A stretch of 61,295 bases of DNA. It comes from Conoideocrella luteorostrata (lineage: Eukaryota > Ascomycota > Sordariomycetes > Hypocreales > Clavicipitaceae). Where the stretch lies: positions 1 to 61,295 of the forward strand of contig JASWJB010000268.1 in NCBI GenBank assembly GCA_032433595.1. Reading direction: 5' to 3'. Each line of letters begins with the position of its first letter. The stretch's first letter is position 1. Made by a program: the position numbers and the translations under genes. The notes below the pieces were generated by a model that worked only from the letters and a program-made list of their open reading frames with translations, had not been told where the DNA came from and searched no databases. This document shows positions 12,038 to 23,392 of this stretch, piece after piece.

Positions 12038-13368
12038 CCTGGCATAGTTTCCAGTGAATAAGCAGCTTCATTCCACTCGGCTAGGTTTTCCTGCCTAACT
12101 CGCCCTACAAAGAACATTGGTCTCAGCGCATGGCCTGCCCAGGGAACCACTCTCTCTAGATCTAACAGAACATCCATTACGGTATGCCTATTTTCCCCTT
12201 GATGTTTCCGTCCTGTAGCGTGTGCATTTTCTTCCCCTGTAATCTCCAGTTGAGTGATGGGATAACCATGCTCGCCGGATGTGCAAATTCGCGCAGACAC
12301 GTAGACATTGTGGATCATTCTGATGAGACCAATAAATAAGAGGATCGCAGTGTCATTTTGAGACCGGCCACAGCCAAGAGCGAAAGCACCCAAATCCCAG
12401 CAATAAAGCAGCACGCAATACGGGTTCTTAAACCCGTGCGGGGTACAGAAGTTGCCGTATCTTCCAAGTGCGGGAGCGAGGAACGGTTTGTGGTGACGTC
12501 TCCCCTACTTGATTCCACGGCCAAAGTGTCAGGCATGACAATGAACACGTGTTTAAATCTATTCCCTGAGTAATGGCGTACATCGACTTTGATTTTCCCC
12601 GAGGACGTAACTCGACCGTATGTTTAAATTGAGTTGTCCCAGTAGACAGTGTCAAAACATTTCCAATAATAGCGATTACAAAGACGTAAGGGCTCTTGCT
12701 TTGAGCCAAAGGGATAATGGACAGGCTGATCTGTAACAATATGACGACCAGGTAGACAGACCAGACATGATTCCAGTTGAGCTTCAACATGCCATAATTC
12801 TTATTTGGATCATCAGATACAGCCTTGCAAATCGTTACTAAAAGTGAAGACTGTTGCTCATCCTCGTCCGTATGACGCTCAGTTGTAACTTCCAAATCCA
12901 AGAGTAATCTGCAGATCTGCCAGGATCGGTTTAGCCGGGTATCTCTGGAGCTGATGTTGACCACGAAGCTCGGAGAGTCGGGAGTAGGTAGGAAGATACC
13001 AAAATTTATTGCTGTGACGACCAAGTTGGCTGCGTATGCGACCCAGCCGAAACTGAATGTCACTGGCGTCAACAAAATGTCATCATGGCGACAAATTGAC
13101 TGAGCAATTGCCCACTACACCACGACGCCGCCCACGAGCAAGAGCACTGACATGATTCCCCGCGGATGAAGGAATTGCGAAACCAGGTCACTCTCACTGT
13201 CCGACGAGTTGGTATCAGGGACTGGTCGCCGGAACCATCGTGCAAATGGCCCAAAGGTGGCAGGGGGATGCGCCGTTAGAGACCGTCCTCCAGTGGGCAA
13301 CAAAGTAACAGGACGAGGCAGGCTGCCAAAAGTCGATATAGACGCATCGGGTCTAAGAATGACCGGTG
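11932..13368 (-). pseudogene. Decayed fungal integral-membrane protein gene
   Basis: Minus-strand fragments in three frames follow one protein order. A start segment (to about 13115) contains LLLVGGVVV, then an in-frame TAG at 13112-13114, then a long block to about 12560 with the motif TPVTFSFGWVAYAAN. A second frame follows with FKHVFIVMPDTLA, and a third with ILLFIGLIRMIHNVYV and HGYPI down to 11932. At least one stop and two frameshifts interrupt runs that are clearly one protein. I remember a large hypocrealean family of hypothetical membrane proteins with the same order of motifs (FSFGWVAY, YAITQG, IMPDT, GMIQNVY, GAHGYPI); its function is unknown. No intron with proper borders repairs the breaks. 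The 5' end is open to 13368 without an ATG, so the first exon is missing or unrecognised. Confidence 0.75.
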
Positions 13369-14219
13369 ATCAGAAACTAAGATGGAGAGAAAAGACTCGG
13401 TAATCTGTGAGATAGTGGGTTGAAGGATGAAGGGGTTGGTTGGATTGCTGGTCGGTTTCGTTCGAGAAGGTGGCAGGGTGTCGACAAGTTGATATATCTT
13501 GATTAATCTATCCAGCGCGTGGCTGGCAAGCTACATTTCGACTTTGGCTAAGAGGAAAGTTATCTTTCGCCTCGTTATCCACGATAAACTGTTCAAATAC
13601 GAGGATGTACGCCGCGAGAAAGTAATCATGGCAGGTAACGTACTAAGTTTGCTGGCACTTTTTACGGATTACTTCTTTTGTCGCTAAAAAACGGCAGAAT
13701 TGTTTCATTCTTGTGATTCAATCTTGACATCTAAGCCTACGGAGTGTTACGGGCAGCTTCGTGGCTCTGGTCTAGCGTGGTACGTAAAAATGCAGACCAG
13801 CAAGACGGTAGACCGTGGACAGGCTTCCATAATTCTCCATGAATTAGCTGACAAAAATGGCTAGCGCCTTTCATGCATGAAGTTTGTCGCCAGCCGTAAT
13901 CACTGCATACCTCCTAATTCCAGAGGAGTTCTGTGGATGCATCCATGGGGCTAATTAACTCAGGTAATTTAAAGAAAATTATTGGCAGTTTATTTTCTAT
14001 AGTGATTATAAGTTTTACGTGCTTGAACTTGCAAGACTATCAGTATGCCTATTGTTGTTGTTGTTGTTGTTATCTTCTCATAAAAACAGACAGTCATCAT
14101 TTGCAGGACGAAGTGAAAGGGCATGTATATGTCTAAGACATTCCCAACAGAAATCACAATTCAGCATTCGTAGATCAATATGTTCTTTTTGTCTTCTTCA
14201 ACTTTATGCCATGCTCATC
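13369..14219. other. Intergenic region with TTG microsatellite
   Basis: No supportable gene. A TTG/TTA trinucleotide run occupies about 14052-14071, and the 14019 reading frame runs through it only because the repeat lacks stops. Confidence 0.55.
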
Positions 14220-14800
14220 ATGAGGTTCTTCATTGCACTTAAGGCGATTATCGCAGTGCCAGGAGCACTCTCGTTGGCCGTGTCTCTTCCGCCTACCCGG
14301 AGCCTGAGCTCACTGCTGGGTATCGCGGAACGAGACCTTGCGACCGCTACATCTGTCCTTGCAAGTGTCAAGTCTGGCCACAACACTTATCGGATGCCGC
14401 TCAAAAGTTCAATGGCGACGCCGAGCCACTCAAGAAAGCAGTATGCGGACTTCTCTTTACGGTTGAGTCGGGCGTGATGGCGGTCAACACCATGACGCGT
14501 CTTTCCCCAGCTGACCGTATTTCTCTGTTGTCCCCTGCAAAGGAACTACAAGAGCAGGGAAAGGCTCTGGCGGGCCAATGGAAAGCGAAGAAGGACGACA
14601 TCCAGATGTGCAGGCAGTGTGGGACGACTTATGAATTCTCATCTCAATGTGTCACGTGGAGCACGGCACTTATCACTGCCATTGTGGGCAAAGTGCCTGA
14701 TTCTTTCAAAGGAATCCTTCAAACTGAAGGCGGCAAGATCACGCAAGAGCTCAAGAATACTAGAGATGTGTTTGCTCCCGGAAATTGCTCGGTTGCGTGA
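14220..14800 (+). pseudogene. Frameshifted HsbA-like (hydrophobic-surface-binding / cell-wall galactomannoprotein) gene
   Basis: The ATG at 14220 opens a signal peptide (MRFFIALKAIIAVPG) followed by a helix-rich segment up to about 14385. The continuation of the same protein is then in another frame: DAEPLKKAVCGLLFTVESG, a LSPADRISLLSPA stretch and a Cys-containing C-terminus to 14800. Around 14385 the sequence AACACTTATCG needs one extra base for the two halves to read as one chain, so a single-base deletion (or sequencing error) is the simplest explanation. The helical pattern, the L-S-x-A-D segment and the overall length of about 190 aa resemble the HsbA family of small secreted fungal proteins that coat hydrophobic surfaces. 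No intron borders fit. Family call is moderate; the frameshift is seen directly. Confidence 0.6.
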
Positions 14801-15205
14801 GAAAGAAAAGACGCCTAGGTCGATGCCCCAGCCTGGTAGTAATAATTTTCGGATTGAAATGCAAACTGATCACCGAATCTGATCTATTAGTAGGATACGA
14901 GTTATTATATTAGACGAAAACTAGCATTATTGAATAAAACTACCCCTGTTACAAAAGCCGAACAAGCCTAGTGTGTGTGCTGGTATTTGGGCTTTCAGAT
15001 ATCATAATTCAGCTAAATCAAAATTAAGACCTGAAAAAGGAAATCTTCACAGTAGTAAAGGCAATACCACAGAATCTGCTTGCGGCGAGCACAGCAACAA
15101 AGAGCAACACTTTCTGGAAAGTATCTTGGTCTAACATTTGGCCCCGGGCGTAGCGTTTTAATCCTTTTTTTTTTGGGCGGGGGGGGGCTTCTTCTTAGAT
15201 GCTGT

Positions 15206-15493
15206 CTAGAGGTCTTTCACATCCTGATCTTTGGCAAGAATCCATGTGAAGAAAATAGCCGTCATTGGCACCGCGATGATCCAATACACGAAAAAAAGCT
15301 CACCACCCGTGGAGAAGACGGATGCCACAATAATTGTAGCAATCTTGGTAATTTGACCAGAGTGTCTTCTGGATGCGTTGGTGTGTGCCAGGGCCGTGTT
15401 TCGGGCCAAAAATGGCATGTAATCACCCAGAGTCAAATGCGCATGCTCAAGTTTTGGTTCTAGTATTGACCATGATTCATGTTCCCGCCGTAT
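15206..15493 (-). pseudogene. Remnant of a CorA-like membrane protein C-terminus
   Basis: After a plausible ACAG acceptor at 15494, a minus-strand frame of 95 codons reads RREHESWSILEP, then a polar helix ending HTNASRRHSGQITKIA. A membrane span (FFVYWIIAVPMTAIFFTWILA) and a stop at 15206 follow. The order of a polar helix with R/D-S-x2-I/MK-x-IA followed by FWVYW-x2-AIPLT is that of fungal CorA-like or ankyrin/CorA-like membrane proteins. Another hydrophobic fragment on the same strand at 15597-15830 may be an upstream piece. No complete gene can be joined, so I call it a remnant with low confidence. Confidence 0.35.
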
Positions 15494-15830
15494 CTGTTTA
15501 CATGTCAGTAGGTTGGTTCATAGCCGCATATACCGTCTCTCGAGCAACAGCCGGAAACACGAAGTTGTCTTAGCCGTATCAAACAGAATAAGGGGATTAT
15601 GCCGCAGCCCTATCAGCAATTACCTGTCGTCTGCACAGTGCTTGCCTGGTCCGCAGATCTCGGCACTCATGGGACCTGATATCTCGACGAGACAGCCGGA
15701 TACTGGCATAGGCGGCAGTATCAATGTATCCTTTCGAGACTTCAACAATTGGCACTGTTGAAATGACCCCCAAGATCAGCGTCAGAAAGACAGCCGCTAG
15801 TATCAAGGCCCTTCTCAGGGCTAATCCAGT

Positions 15831-16798
15831 TACACCCCATCAGGTAAGAGAGTGTAAACTTGTTGATGTGAGTTACGTTAGACTAATCGCTGGCTGGTCC
15901 GAACTCAGGTCAGACGGCTCCTCATAATGATTTGTCTTTAAAGACCGTTCCGCACCGAACAACTGCACGGAAATATGACCCCCACATGTATAACCCTGGT
16001 TGCGTTAAACGCATGACGGCCTCGACACCTAAGAGGGTTCCGCACAGACATGAGAAGGTGATTCGCACAAAGTGTACTCCGTACTGAGCAATCTAGAACA
16101 ATCTCACCCCACAGCTCCGCGCCTGCTTAACCCTGACAGAAAGTCAAGTAAGAATTTAGTGTCCCCTCGGGCGTTATGCTGGCTGCAAGATTTGAATGGA
16201 CAAGTGGACAAGTAAGCCACCAAAACCCATATATGAGTGCTGATTGGGTTCGCTTGACGCACACTTTCATAAATGGACCATGGCCGCATCAGCTGAGGCC
16301 GGGAGGGCGCCCAGCTATCCTTCTGCATTTCATGCTGTTTGTTCTACGTCTTTTCGTGGGAATTTACAATTTTTTGTGCTGCGAGTAATCCCCACATCAT
16401 GGCTTCCACACCCCAGAGCGGTAGCATCTCCGAAGCGCAGGGGTATACAGGGCAATCTGGTGGACTGTCGCCGGCGCTATGTGAGGGTTGGTTTGGTTGT
16501 GTGGCACGCAAGTCCAACACGAAAACCACACTACTCCTCCGTATGCAGCCAGCGTTTATCTACGAGATACAACTGCCGATCAGCCCTATACCATGTAAGA
16601 ATTATGCTAAGCTTTACGGAGCAGGTACGGAGCACGGAGAACTCCGTAGACTAATTGCATAACGCATACGCTCCACGGTAAGCAATTAGCTGCTGACAGT
16701 AAGATTTTGGTATTGCGTGGGAGGATGTTCTCGATTGCTAGGCCAGGCACCTATGAGGCTCTAATTTCTAAGTCGCATCTGATCTGAGGCCCTTGCGA
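15831..16798. other. Intergenic region, GTACGGAG-rich
   Basis: No gene recognised. It carries a TACTCCGTACT motif near 16076 and a dense cluster of TACGGAG/CTCCGTA units at 16614-16649. Confidence 0.55.
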
Positions 16799-16806
16799 GT
16801 ATATAT
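16799..16806 (+). promoter_or_regulatory. TATA-like box of the six-cysteine secreted protein gene
   Basis: GTATATAT lies about 110 bp before the ATG at 16914, a usual fungal core-promoter spacing. The call rests on position only. Confidence 0.4.
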
Positions 16807-16913
16807 GATACAGGGAAGTCCAGGGGCATAATCGGTCCGTGATATTGGATCGACTTCCTTTACATACTAACAAACAGAGTCTTATATCTTTTCTCGCTTG
16901 AAACACCTAGAAA

Positions 16914-17541
16914 ATGCTAGCAACTTCAATATTTAGCCTGGTTGCTCTCCAGCTAGCCGCTGCAGCTAGTATTCCTCGTGCCGACTCGGCCATTACCTCT
17001 AACAGTAAGCACGGCAGTAACTCACTTACAAACGAGTCAGCTAACCCTATACAGCGAACAATGCGGCATCCATCTTCAAAAGATTTCGACTCAACTGTGA
17101 TACCAATGATTTCACCGCTATTGCAGAGGATGCGAGTCGCGCTATAGATTTCTTGCGGAGCATCGGCAGTAGACCCTGTGTAGTCCCACAAGGAAATGGC
17201 CAGGAGATTGAATTCAAGCGATTCGGAACGGCCATTATCAAGGGCCACAATGTGTGTGTGGACAGGCAGAGCTCCTCATGGTAGGTGTTCTTGTCTGCTT
17301 TCAGAGATGAATGCGTTATTAACATTCACAGCAATGACGTTGCGCGAGGAGCCGGTCAAATTATGGACAAGTGCACGCGATTTGATGGTGTTCACAACCG
17401 GGTTACAGGTATGCATTTCTTTCGCTCCCATCTACTGATGTGCATTTCGAAAGGAGTTCCCGTCAAGTCTAACGAAATCTTTTAGGTGTAAATGCGGCAT
17501 GGGGGAATGGGTGTTTGGTTGTCATAATACAGGGCCTCTAA
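16914..17541 (+). CDS. Small secreted six-cysteine protein (orphan, effector-like)
   Basis: Four exons (16914-17004, 17055-17280, 17332-17408, 17486-17541) with GT-AG introns of 50, 51 and 77 nt; phases agree throughout and give 149 aa. Residues 1-19 are a signal peptide with a cleavage-like ALA/AAAAS region. The mature part has six cysteines (45, 72, 98, 106, 120, 141), compatible with three disulfides, and ends in a hydrophobic strand NGCLVVIIQGL. Alternating helices and short strands suggest a compact fold. I vaguely recall similar proteins in insect-pathogenic fungi but cannot name a family. Every reading frame in the unspliced DNA is short, so an automatic caller could miss this gene. 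It has no close neighbours. Function unknown; secretion is the only firm inference. Confidence 0.72.
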
Positions 17542-19186
17542 TGCGTACGGACGGAGCGCGATAAAAATATGAGCACATAACGGATAGTATTAGTAACATT
17601 ATTGAATAAAATGAACAAAGAACAAAACTTGCTTTTTTTCCCTATCCCCTTTCTCCTTTCCCTTTATTACTATTAAACAGACGGTGACGCAGGGCATTTG
17701 TATGGTATTGTGAAAGATAGCAGACGTAGATCGAAGGGTGCTTTCCGTTAGTTACTGTGCCCTCCAGATAAGACTAATTATCGGGCGTTTCATTAGCGGT
17801 GAAGGAATGCTATGGTATTCGTTTAACGCTTGTGCAAGGTCCGATGCATCGCCTACGCCTAGCGTTGCGACCAGTGCGGCGCCATGAGCCGCGACCCATC
17901 CGAAACCTCGGTTGGCTGCATGCGGCGAAATTAGGCACTGTTAAGGCGGTTCTAGCACGCGAGAACCGCCTGGTGGGTGTTTTTCATTTTTCCTTTTTGA
18001 AGCTAGTTTGCCTCGTCTCTGCCGTATCCACCCATCGACGCGCGGCATTCAGTGCTCGTTGCGAAGGACGTTGTCGGGGGATCGACTTACCAAGCATCAT
18101 AATCGGGAACCCGTCGATGGGGACTTAGATGGCGTCCCCATTTTGTTGAACACCCACCGGCCGCCGCATTTCACGAGTCAAGAAAAGATAGTTTAGTGGT
18201 CTTCTGTAGACAGCTTTTCTGGACTCGGCGGAATTCTGGGTATCGGTGGGGGGAGTACGCCGGCACATTAGCCAAGGTCCGCAAAAATGCCTCCAAAACC
18301 CGCCTACTGCAGAGGGGCGGTGGTGAGGAGGCGTGAATCGGTCGACATCGGGCCACAACTCATGATGAAATCGACGCGATGGATGTGCCGCGAGCGTGGA
18401 GAAGCCGGTTCCGGCAAAGACGATGAACCAGCGGACGTCCAAAACCAACTACTTAAGCCCCGTGCAACAGACAAGGTAACGCCACTTTCTCTGCGCGGGC
18501 TCCGCTGCGGGAACGGACGGCTACGGGGACAACCGGCATGCCTCTTCGCGAACTGCAACAAGGTGCAAGGACGATGCGACAACGACACGCGGGCGATTAT
18601 TGGAGAACAATAGACAAGTGATAAAATAAACACAGAATACTAGTCAGTATGACTGTCAAAGAGTCCTTGGAGCGGCTGTCATCGACGCCGTGTAACCGCT
18701 GGTGGGGAGATTAGGTGGCCATGTACGGAGTACTACTGGTGGGACGACAATAACGGGTTGGAATTGGTCCGGTCTGTCTGTTCATATTAAGAACATGGAC
18801 CAGTTAATGCAGAATACTTCCACAAACGAATATTTTTCAGAGATCGCTGGGATGTCCCGTATTTGGGGCTTGCTCCCATCAAGGACAGACGTTTAAAAAA
18901 AAAAAAAAGTAAGTAGGGACGAGATGAGGCAGGTATAGAAAGCTTGAACTGTCGCGAGCATATTTTACGACTTCGGTCGCATATCATCACATCCAGCGCC
19001 CCATATACATGATAGTGAAGGAAAAGCACAGATTGTTCTTAATTGAAATCAAATATATTAGTACATGCACCATCCCCAAATTATGCGTGACACAGCGTTG
19101 TGCATAGCGCAACTGCAGAGCCTCCTTTGCACACCCCGCAAATTGGTTCCTGAATTGCACGCCATTCGAGGTCAGGTGGTTGCAAA
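17542..19186. other. Gene-poor interval with a perfect 10-bp stem hairpin
   Basis: No gene is supportable. A hairpin with arms AGGCGGTTCT (17944-17953) and AGAACCGCCT (17962-17971) and an 8-nt loop is present. There is one GTACGGAGTAC copy at 18723 and a poly-A tract at 18895-18908. Frames of about 110 codons at 17799-18633 overlap on both strands and show no motifs. Confidence 0.5.
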
Positions 19187-20502
19187 CTACCCAGCTCCAG
19201 TATACCCGTTGTTGATTATCCGATTAAGAACCGGTCGCCGTCGCAAATCAGCTATATTTCTGGCAGCAGTTGAGGCAGTAGAGTCGCGCCGTCCAGGGGA
19301 TAGCTTTGTATCCGGTCGCGTCTCTAGATCCTCTCGTCCTTGCCAGTCTGGTGAAAATCGATGAGGTGTGGAAGCCGCTAGTCGCGTTGGCAAACCCGGC
19401 TCCAATGGGATTAGTGGCGAATCAGGCTCTGGCCGTCGTCTTAGTAGTGAAGCTGATCGTCGGTTTAGTCTTGAGCGTGGTCGTCGGTTTTGTCTTGAGC
19501 CTGTTGGTTGTTGGCACGGCGGTAGTGGTAGTGGTAGGCTTGGTGCCAAGTTTTGTGGTGAGCTCGGTTGTTGGCCTGGTGGTGGTAGTAGGCGTGGTGG
19601 TAAGTTTTGTCGTGAGCCTCGTTGTTGGTCTAGTCGTGCGCCTCGTAGATCGCATAGTGGTAGTCCTGGTGGTAGCCGCGGTGAGCAAGGTTGTCGGCCT
19701 GGCGGTAGTGGTAGTGGTCGGTTGGGTGGTAAGTCTTGTCGCGAACCTGGTTGTTGTCCTGGTGGTGGTAGTAGGCGTGGTGGTAAATTTTGTCGCGAGC
19801 GTCGTAGTTGGTCCAGTCGCGAGCCTCGTAGATTGCATAGTGGTATGTCTTGTGGTAGGCTTGGTGGTTGTTGGTTCGGTGGTGAGTCCGTTTGCGGCCG
19901 GCTTACACATAAGCCTCGTCGAACATGGCGATTTGCAAGCGAGTATAGTCCATTTGACATTGGGATTGGACTCGGACGGTGGCTCCCGTCAGATCTACCG
20001 TCTAAGCTTCCTTGAGATCCTGGACTAGAATTTTGGCTTGAATCGAATAGTGATTTGGAGTCACTGGTTCCTTTTGTTGTTAATCCAGTAATTGCTGTGT
20101 CATTCCCGACATAGTTGAGAACTTTGGTAGTCTGATTTCTATTGGAAAGAGATAGCAGCACAGCTACCATATCTTTTTCAATACGCTCTGTCTAGAATTT
20201 GTTAATAACGTTTAGTTTTTACTTTCTGGAAAAAAAAAATTATAGCTTACATCAGGGTAAATTTGAAGTTTTTGCTTTTGGTTCTTCGATAAATTGGCAA
20301 CAAGACTGTTAACAGCATATGCGTACTTGTATATAAGCTGCTTACTGCCAAGTGAGATAATGCGATGAATTGCATCTTTATCCTCTAGCTCATAGCTGGT
20401 TGATTGGTTAAGCTGCCGACGCGACTTAAAAGCTGTAGGAGTATTGAGAGATAATGCACCCAGAACTAGAGGCAACAGGGAAAAACAGATTATGAGGTGC
20501 AT
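19187..20502 (-). CDS. Secreted protein with I9-like N-domain and Pro/Thr-rich repeat tail, frame uncertain
   Basis: Exon 1 (20502-20251) encodes a signal peptide (MHLIICFSLLPLVLGA) and a segment resembling the inhibitor I9 propeptide fold (YKYAYAVNSLVANLSKNQ then YPD). A 59-nt intron (GTAAGC ... ACTAAAC ... CTAG, 20250-20192) leads to exon 2, open to the stop at 19187; together 418 aa. The second half crosses a minisatellite. In the spliced frame it reads Pro/Gln/Arg-rich. In a second frame (19910-19422) the same DNA reads as a mucin-like Thr/Pro tract, and a third frame just upstream holds a protein-like run (ATVRVQSQC, then MDYTRLQIAMFDEAY). This suggests the ancestral product was I9-like domain, globular part and Thr-rich stalk, and that frameshifts have occurred. 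The first exon and intron are good; the C-terminal frame is doubtful. Confidence 0.45.
19430..19900. repeat. GT-rich minisatellite with about 183-bp higher-order repeat
   Basis: The tract is built of short GGTGGTAGT/GGTTGTTGG units. A higher-order block starting at about 19566 (GGTTGTTGGCCTGGTGG) recurs at about 19749 (GGTTGTTGTCCTGGTGG) and continues in register for over 100 bp. The lack of stops explains long open frames on both strands here. On the minus strand one frame encodes Thr-Thr-Pro repeats. Confidence 0.85.
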
Positions 20503-20519
20503 TTTCTTCAGTCAACAAT

Positions 20520-21700
20520 CTTTAATAGTTAGTTAGTGCAGCCGAGACAATACTGTGTGAATCCTATGCGAGAATAACACATAAGATATAAGCTAAATAT
20601 ATATTTAGTTTAAGGGAAGCAGAGGATAATAAGTACTAAAGAGAGAATGCATAGGTCCTATACTGCCTATGCATTGTATTTACTAATAGTAGCGTATTCT
20701 CTGGAGTTATTCGTAAAATATTTAAGTAACTAGGATAGTCGTACGGTTTCCCATATAATGCTCTATATTATAGTAAATAATTAAGCGGTTTTTATATTCA
20801 ATACAGTATTATATATTAGGATTAATAATTTAAATATATAGCGATAGAACGCATTACGTAACTATAGTTTATGTCAGTGCCTCTTTGGGAAGTTGTGTCC
20901 CACTTATATGTAGATACAGAATACTACACTATATCGTGAGTGGCCTATAGTATACGTAATCTTCCGGCAGTCCTATATGTTCCGGCTCGACGGGTCCCAT
21001 CCCAGGCGTTGTTGTTTGAGCCTTGCCTATACTAGTATGTGGTTTTTTTCGTGCCACAACAACACATGAGCCTCATAGCGATTATAGCTGTTCTAAAGAT
21101 TCTTACTATCGTTGCGTACGGCATAGCTAAGTTAATGCCAGTCGCGGACGGAAAAAGACCTATCCCATGTAAGGGAGGTTTCGATATATTCGTAGAGGAA
21201 CTTAATAATAAATATAATATTTATCTTCTCTCTGATAGAGTACCTTCTTACCATTTATTCTATAACTATCTATGTATTATGACCTCTTGCTGCATACGCT
21301 AATTCTGACAACAGCTCGCGCAGAATCTAGCATTCCACTAGACGAAACTGGCACGTAACATGGGCTTTGGACCATCAAGCATCATCTATAGGTGGGAAGG
21401 AGCACGAGTGTAAGAGTTTGATCTAAAATATCGGGTCCGCCACATTCAGTTCCAAGTATCTTTGCTTTCGTAACCGTCTTGCCAGAGCGGTGAGTATCTA
21501 GATTGTAAAGTGAGGCCGTGTCGACAAATTTGTCTTGTATGGACCAGAGAAATCGCATAGGTCTAGAGCGGTGTGACGCTATAAGACTTGTCATTCTCTA
21601 CAAACAAAACTTCTAACACTATAGTCGCAGTTCCCATAACACCAGTTCCAGATTCTGAGATCATATTTATTTCGTAGTAGCGCCAGTTCCACATCCCAGG
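20520..21700. other. AT-rich, RIP-like interval
   Basis: From about 20560 to 20900 the DNA is strongly AT-rich with many TA steps and no open frame of note, as in RIP-degraded repeats. The short frame 21039-21302 has two hydrophobic stretches but no recognisable family. Confidence 0.5.
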
Positions 21701-23037
21701 TACTCTAATAGCTCTTGACTATAGATCTTTCTTTGTACACTGAGCAAGCTTGGCCACATCCGCTAGAGGTAACTTCTCGTTTTTCATTTGGCCGCAGCAG
21801 CGATGCACGGCACTCATGCAGGTCTTCCCATCGTTTCCCAAGCGGCCACAATGATGCCGAAGCTTTTGATCCCTCGGACTGCTGTGATGGCTTGGCGGAT
21901 TATTTTGGCTTCTTGGAGGACTCTTTCGGCTAGTTGGAGGCCGCAAGATATTCGAGAATAAAAGGGACATAGCTGCCCACTCTAGTAAACACCGTAGGAG
22001 TCTTGTTGCAGAATTCGGGTAATCCTAACTGGAGAAATCGGGTCCTCTCCCTAATCCATGACGCGAGACTGATTGTTTATCTCGTTTTTGGGTCTACAAG
22101 AGGACCATCGCTGTCGTACTTGCATATATTCTGGCTACCGCCAGTAGCACATACTTGTTGGATATAAGACATTATTACATCTTGTGAACTCACACTTTTG
22201 CGCTATGGCACAACGGATATTTAATCCGACAATACTATCGAGTCTCTGCCACCTGATTCTGGGTCTACCTTGATACAATCCTCCCGTGTGAGAATGGTAA
22301 CGGCACCCTTAAAAAGTATTTTGGTTTCGGGCCCGCTCATTTTAAGAGCGTTATCCCTTATCTACTAACTAGCATCCATGTCTTCTTCGGCGGTGCTCGT
22401 TTTAAAGTCACTTACCGGCCTGCGATGAGTGCCTTGGAATTGGTCGCCGGGTCCAAACCGTTAGCGGGCAGAGTCGCGTATGCGATGGTCTTGCTCTTCT
22501 TAATTGGAGTGTTCAATTTCAGATGCCAATGTCGTTCAGTTCAAAGGGCTTGCCTGGGGGAACGTCGCCGCTGTATTCGGGATGCATCTTTCTAGACGCA
22601 ACTTCTGTTGCGTTATGAGCACTTTGAGCAATTTTGGGCAGTGGAAAATTGATAGGAATAGAAGGACGTTATTCTTGTTGAATTGAATTGAATGATGTTG
22701 ATGATTCTGAACTTCCTGAAGAGCCCCGACAGCCTCTTCTGCCTTCCTTGCACTGCCCCGTTATCCGAGGCACTGGCTAAAACCCCAAGATTAGCCTATA
22801 TAGAACTTGACGCAAGCAAGTTTAAGTTTAATGCAGAGAGTTCCCATACGTTCTTGCCTAGCTACCCTAAAATATCTAACACTAACTTCGTATGAGATGA
22901 CGAGACAAATCAGCTGTTATTTGGTCCCCTTCTTTCCAACGAAGGGAGCTGTTGATGTAAATGTGCAGGACTATCTCAAAATCGCAGAGAATTTTGGTGT
23001 CTATGCGATTCAACTCAACGAAGAATTTCACGGCCTC
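21701..23037. other. Unassigned interval with broken coding-like fragments
   Basis: Short frames only. A minus-strand frame ending at 21719 has five cysteines near its C-terminus (HHCGRLGNDGKTC, then HRCCG), and a plus-strand stretch at 22420-22510 has a hydrophobic helix. Neither can be joined into a gene or matched to a family. Confidence 0.4.
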
Positions 23038-23224
23038 TGTGGGTTGCACAGGGTTGTGCAATGATCTAGATCATCGGCTTCAAAGGTAATATATTAATAA
23101 TTCGGTCTGTCTATCTAAGAAGAAGAAAAGAAGTCATAGTGGAAGGCACGATATCGCCGTATAAATATCGTGGCTTGAAGGTGGCCACCTGACGTGCTCG
23201 ATGCTGCTTGGCGGTATTCCAACA
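23038..23224 (-). mobile_element. Solo LTR (family 1) with perfect target-site duplication GCCTC
   Basis: Read on the minus strand the element starts TGTTGGAATACCGCC and ends CAACCCACA, so it has TG...CA termini over 187 bp. The five bases before it (GCCTC, 23033-23037) are repeated exactly after it (23225-23229), the 5-bp duplication made by retroviral-type integrases. A second copy lies at 60865-61057. No internal retrotransposon sequence adjoins it, so it is a solo LTR left by recombination. Confidence 0.88.
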
Positions 23225-23319
23225 GCCTCAGAACCAGAATCACAGTGTAGTGGTTGCACCCCCACCTAGAGAACAAAGACAGACAGTAGTAAAACAATCA
23301 CAGTGAGAAAAAAATCCAC

Positions 23320-23392
23320 CTATATATATATACTATATACTTTATATATTTTCTATATTTTATATAATTTATAAAAATTTAAAAATATATAA
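23320..23392. repeat. Low-complexity AT tract
   Basis: A run of TATA, TTTATATA and AAAATTTAAAAATATATAAA composition, nearly free of G and C, between the solo LTR and the 2EXR gene. Confidence 0.8.

Noticed and set aside
14019..14477. 152-codon frame starting before the HsbA-like ATG
   Set aside because: Its N-terminal part is read through a TTG microsatellite; the signal peptide begins at 14220, so only the later part is genuine.
19306..20028. Long plus-strand frame (240 codons) rich in Val and Leu
   Set aside because: It is the antisense reading of a GT-rich minisatellite; repeats without stops open several frames at once, and there is no signal peptide, start context or family similarity.
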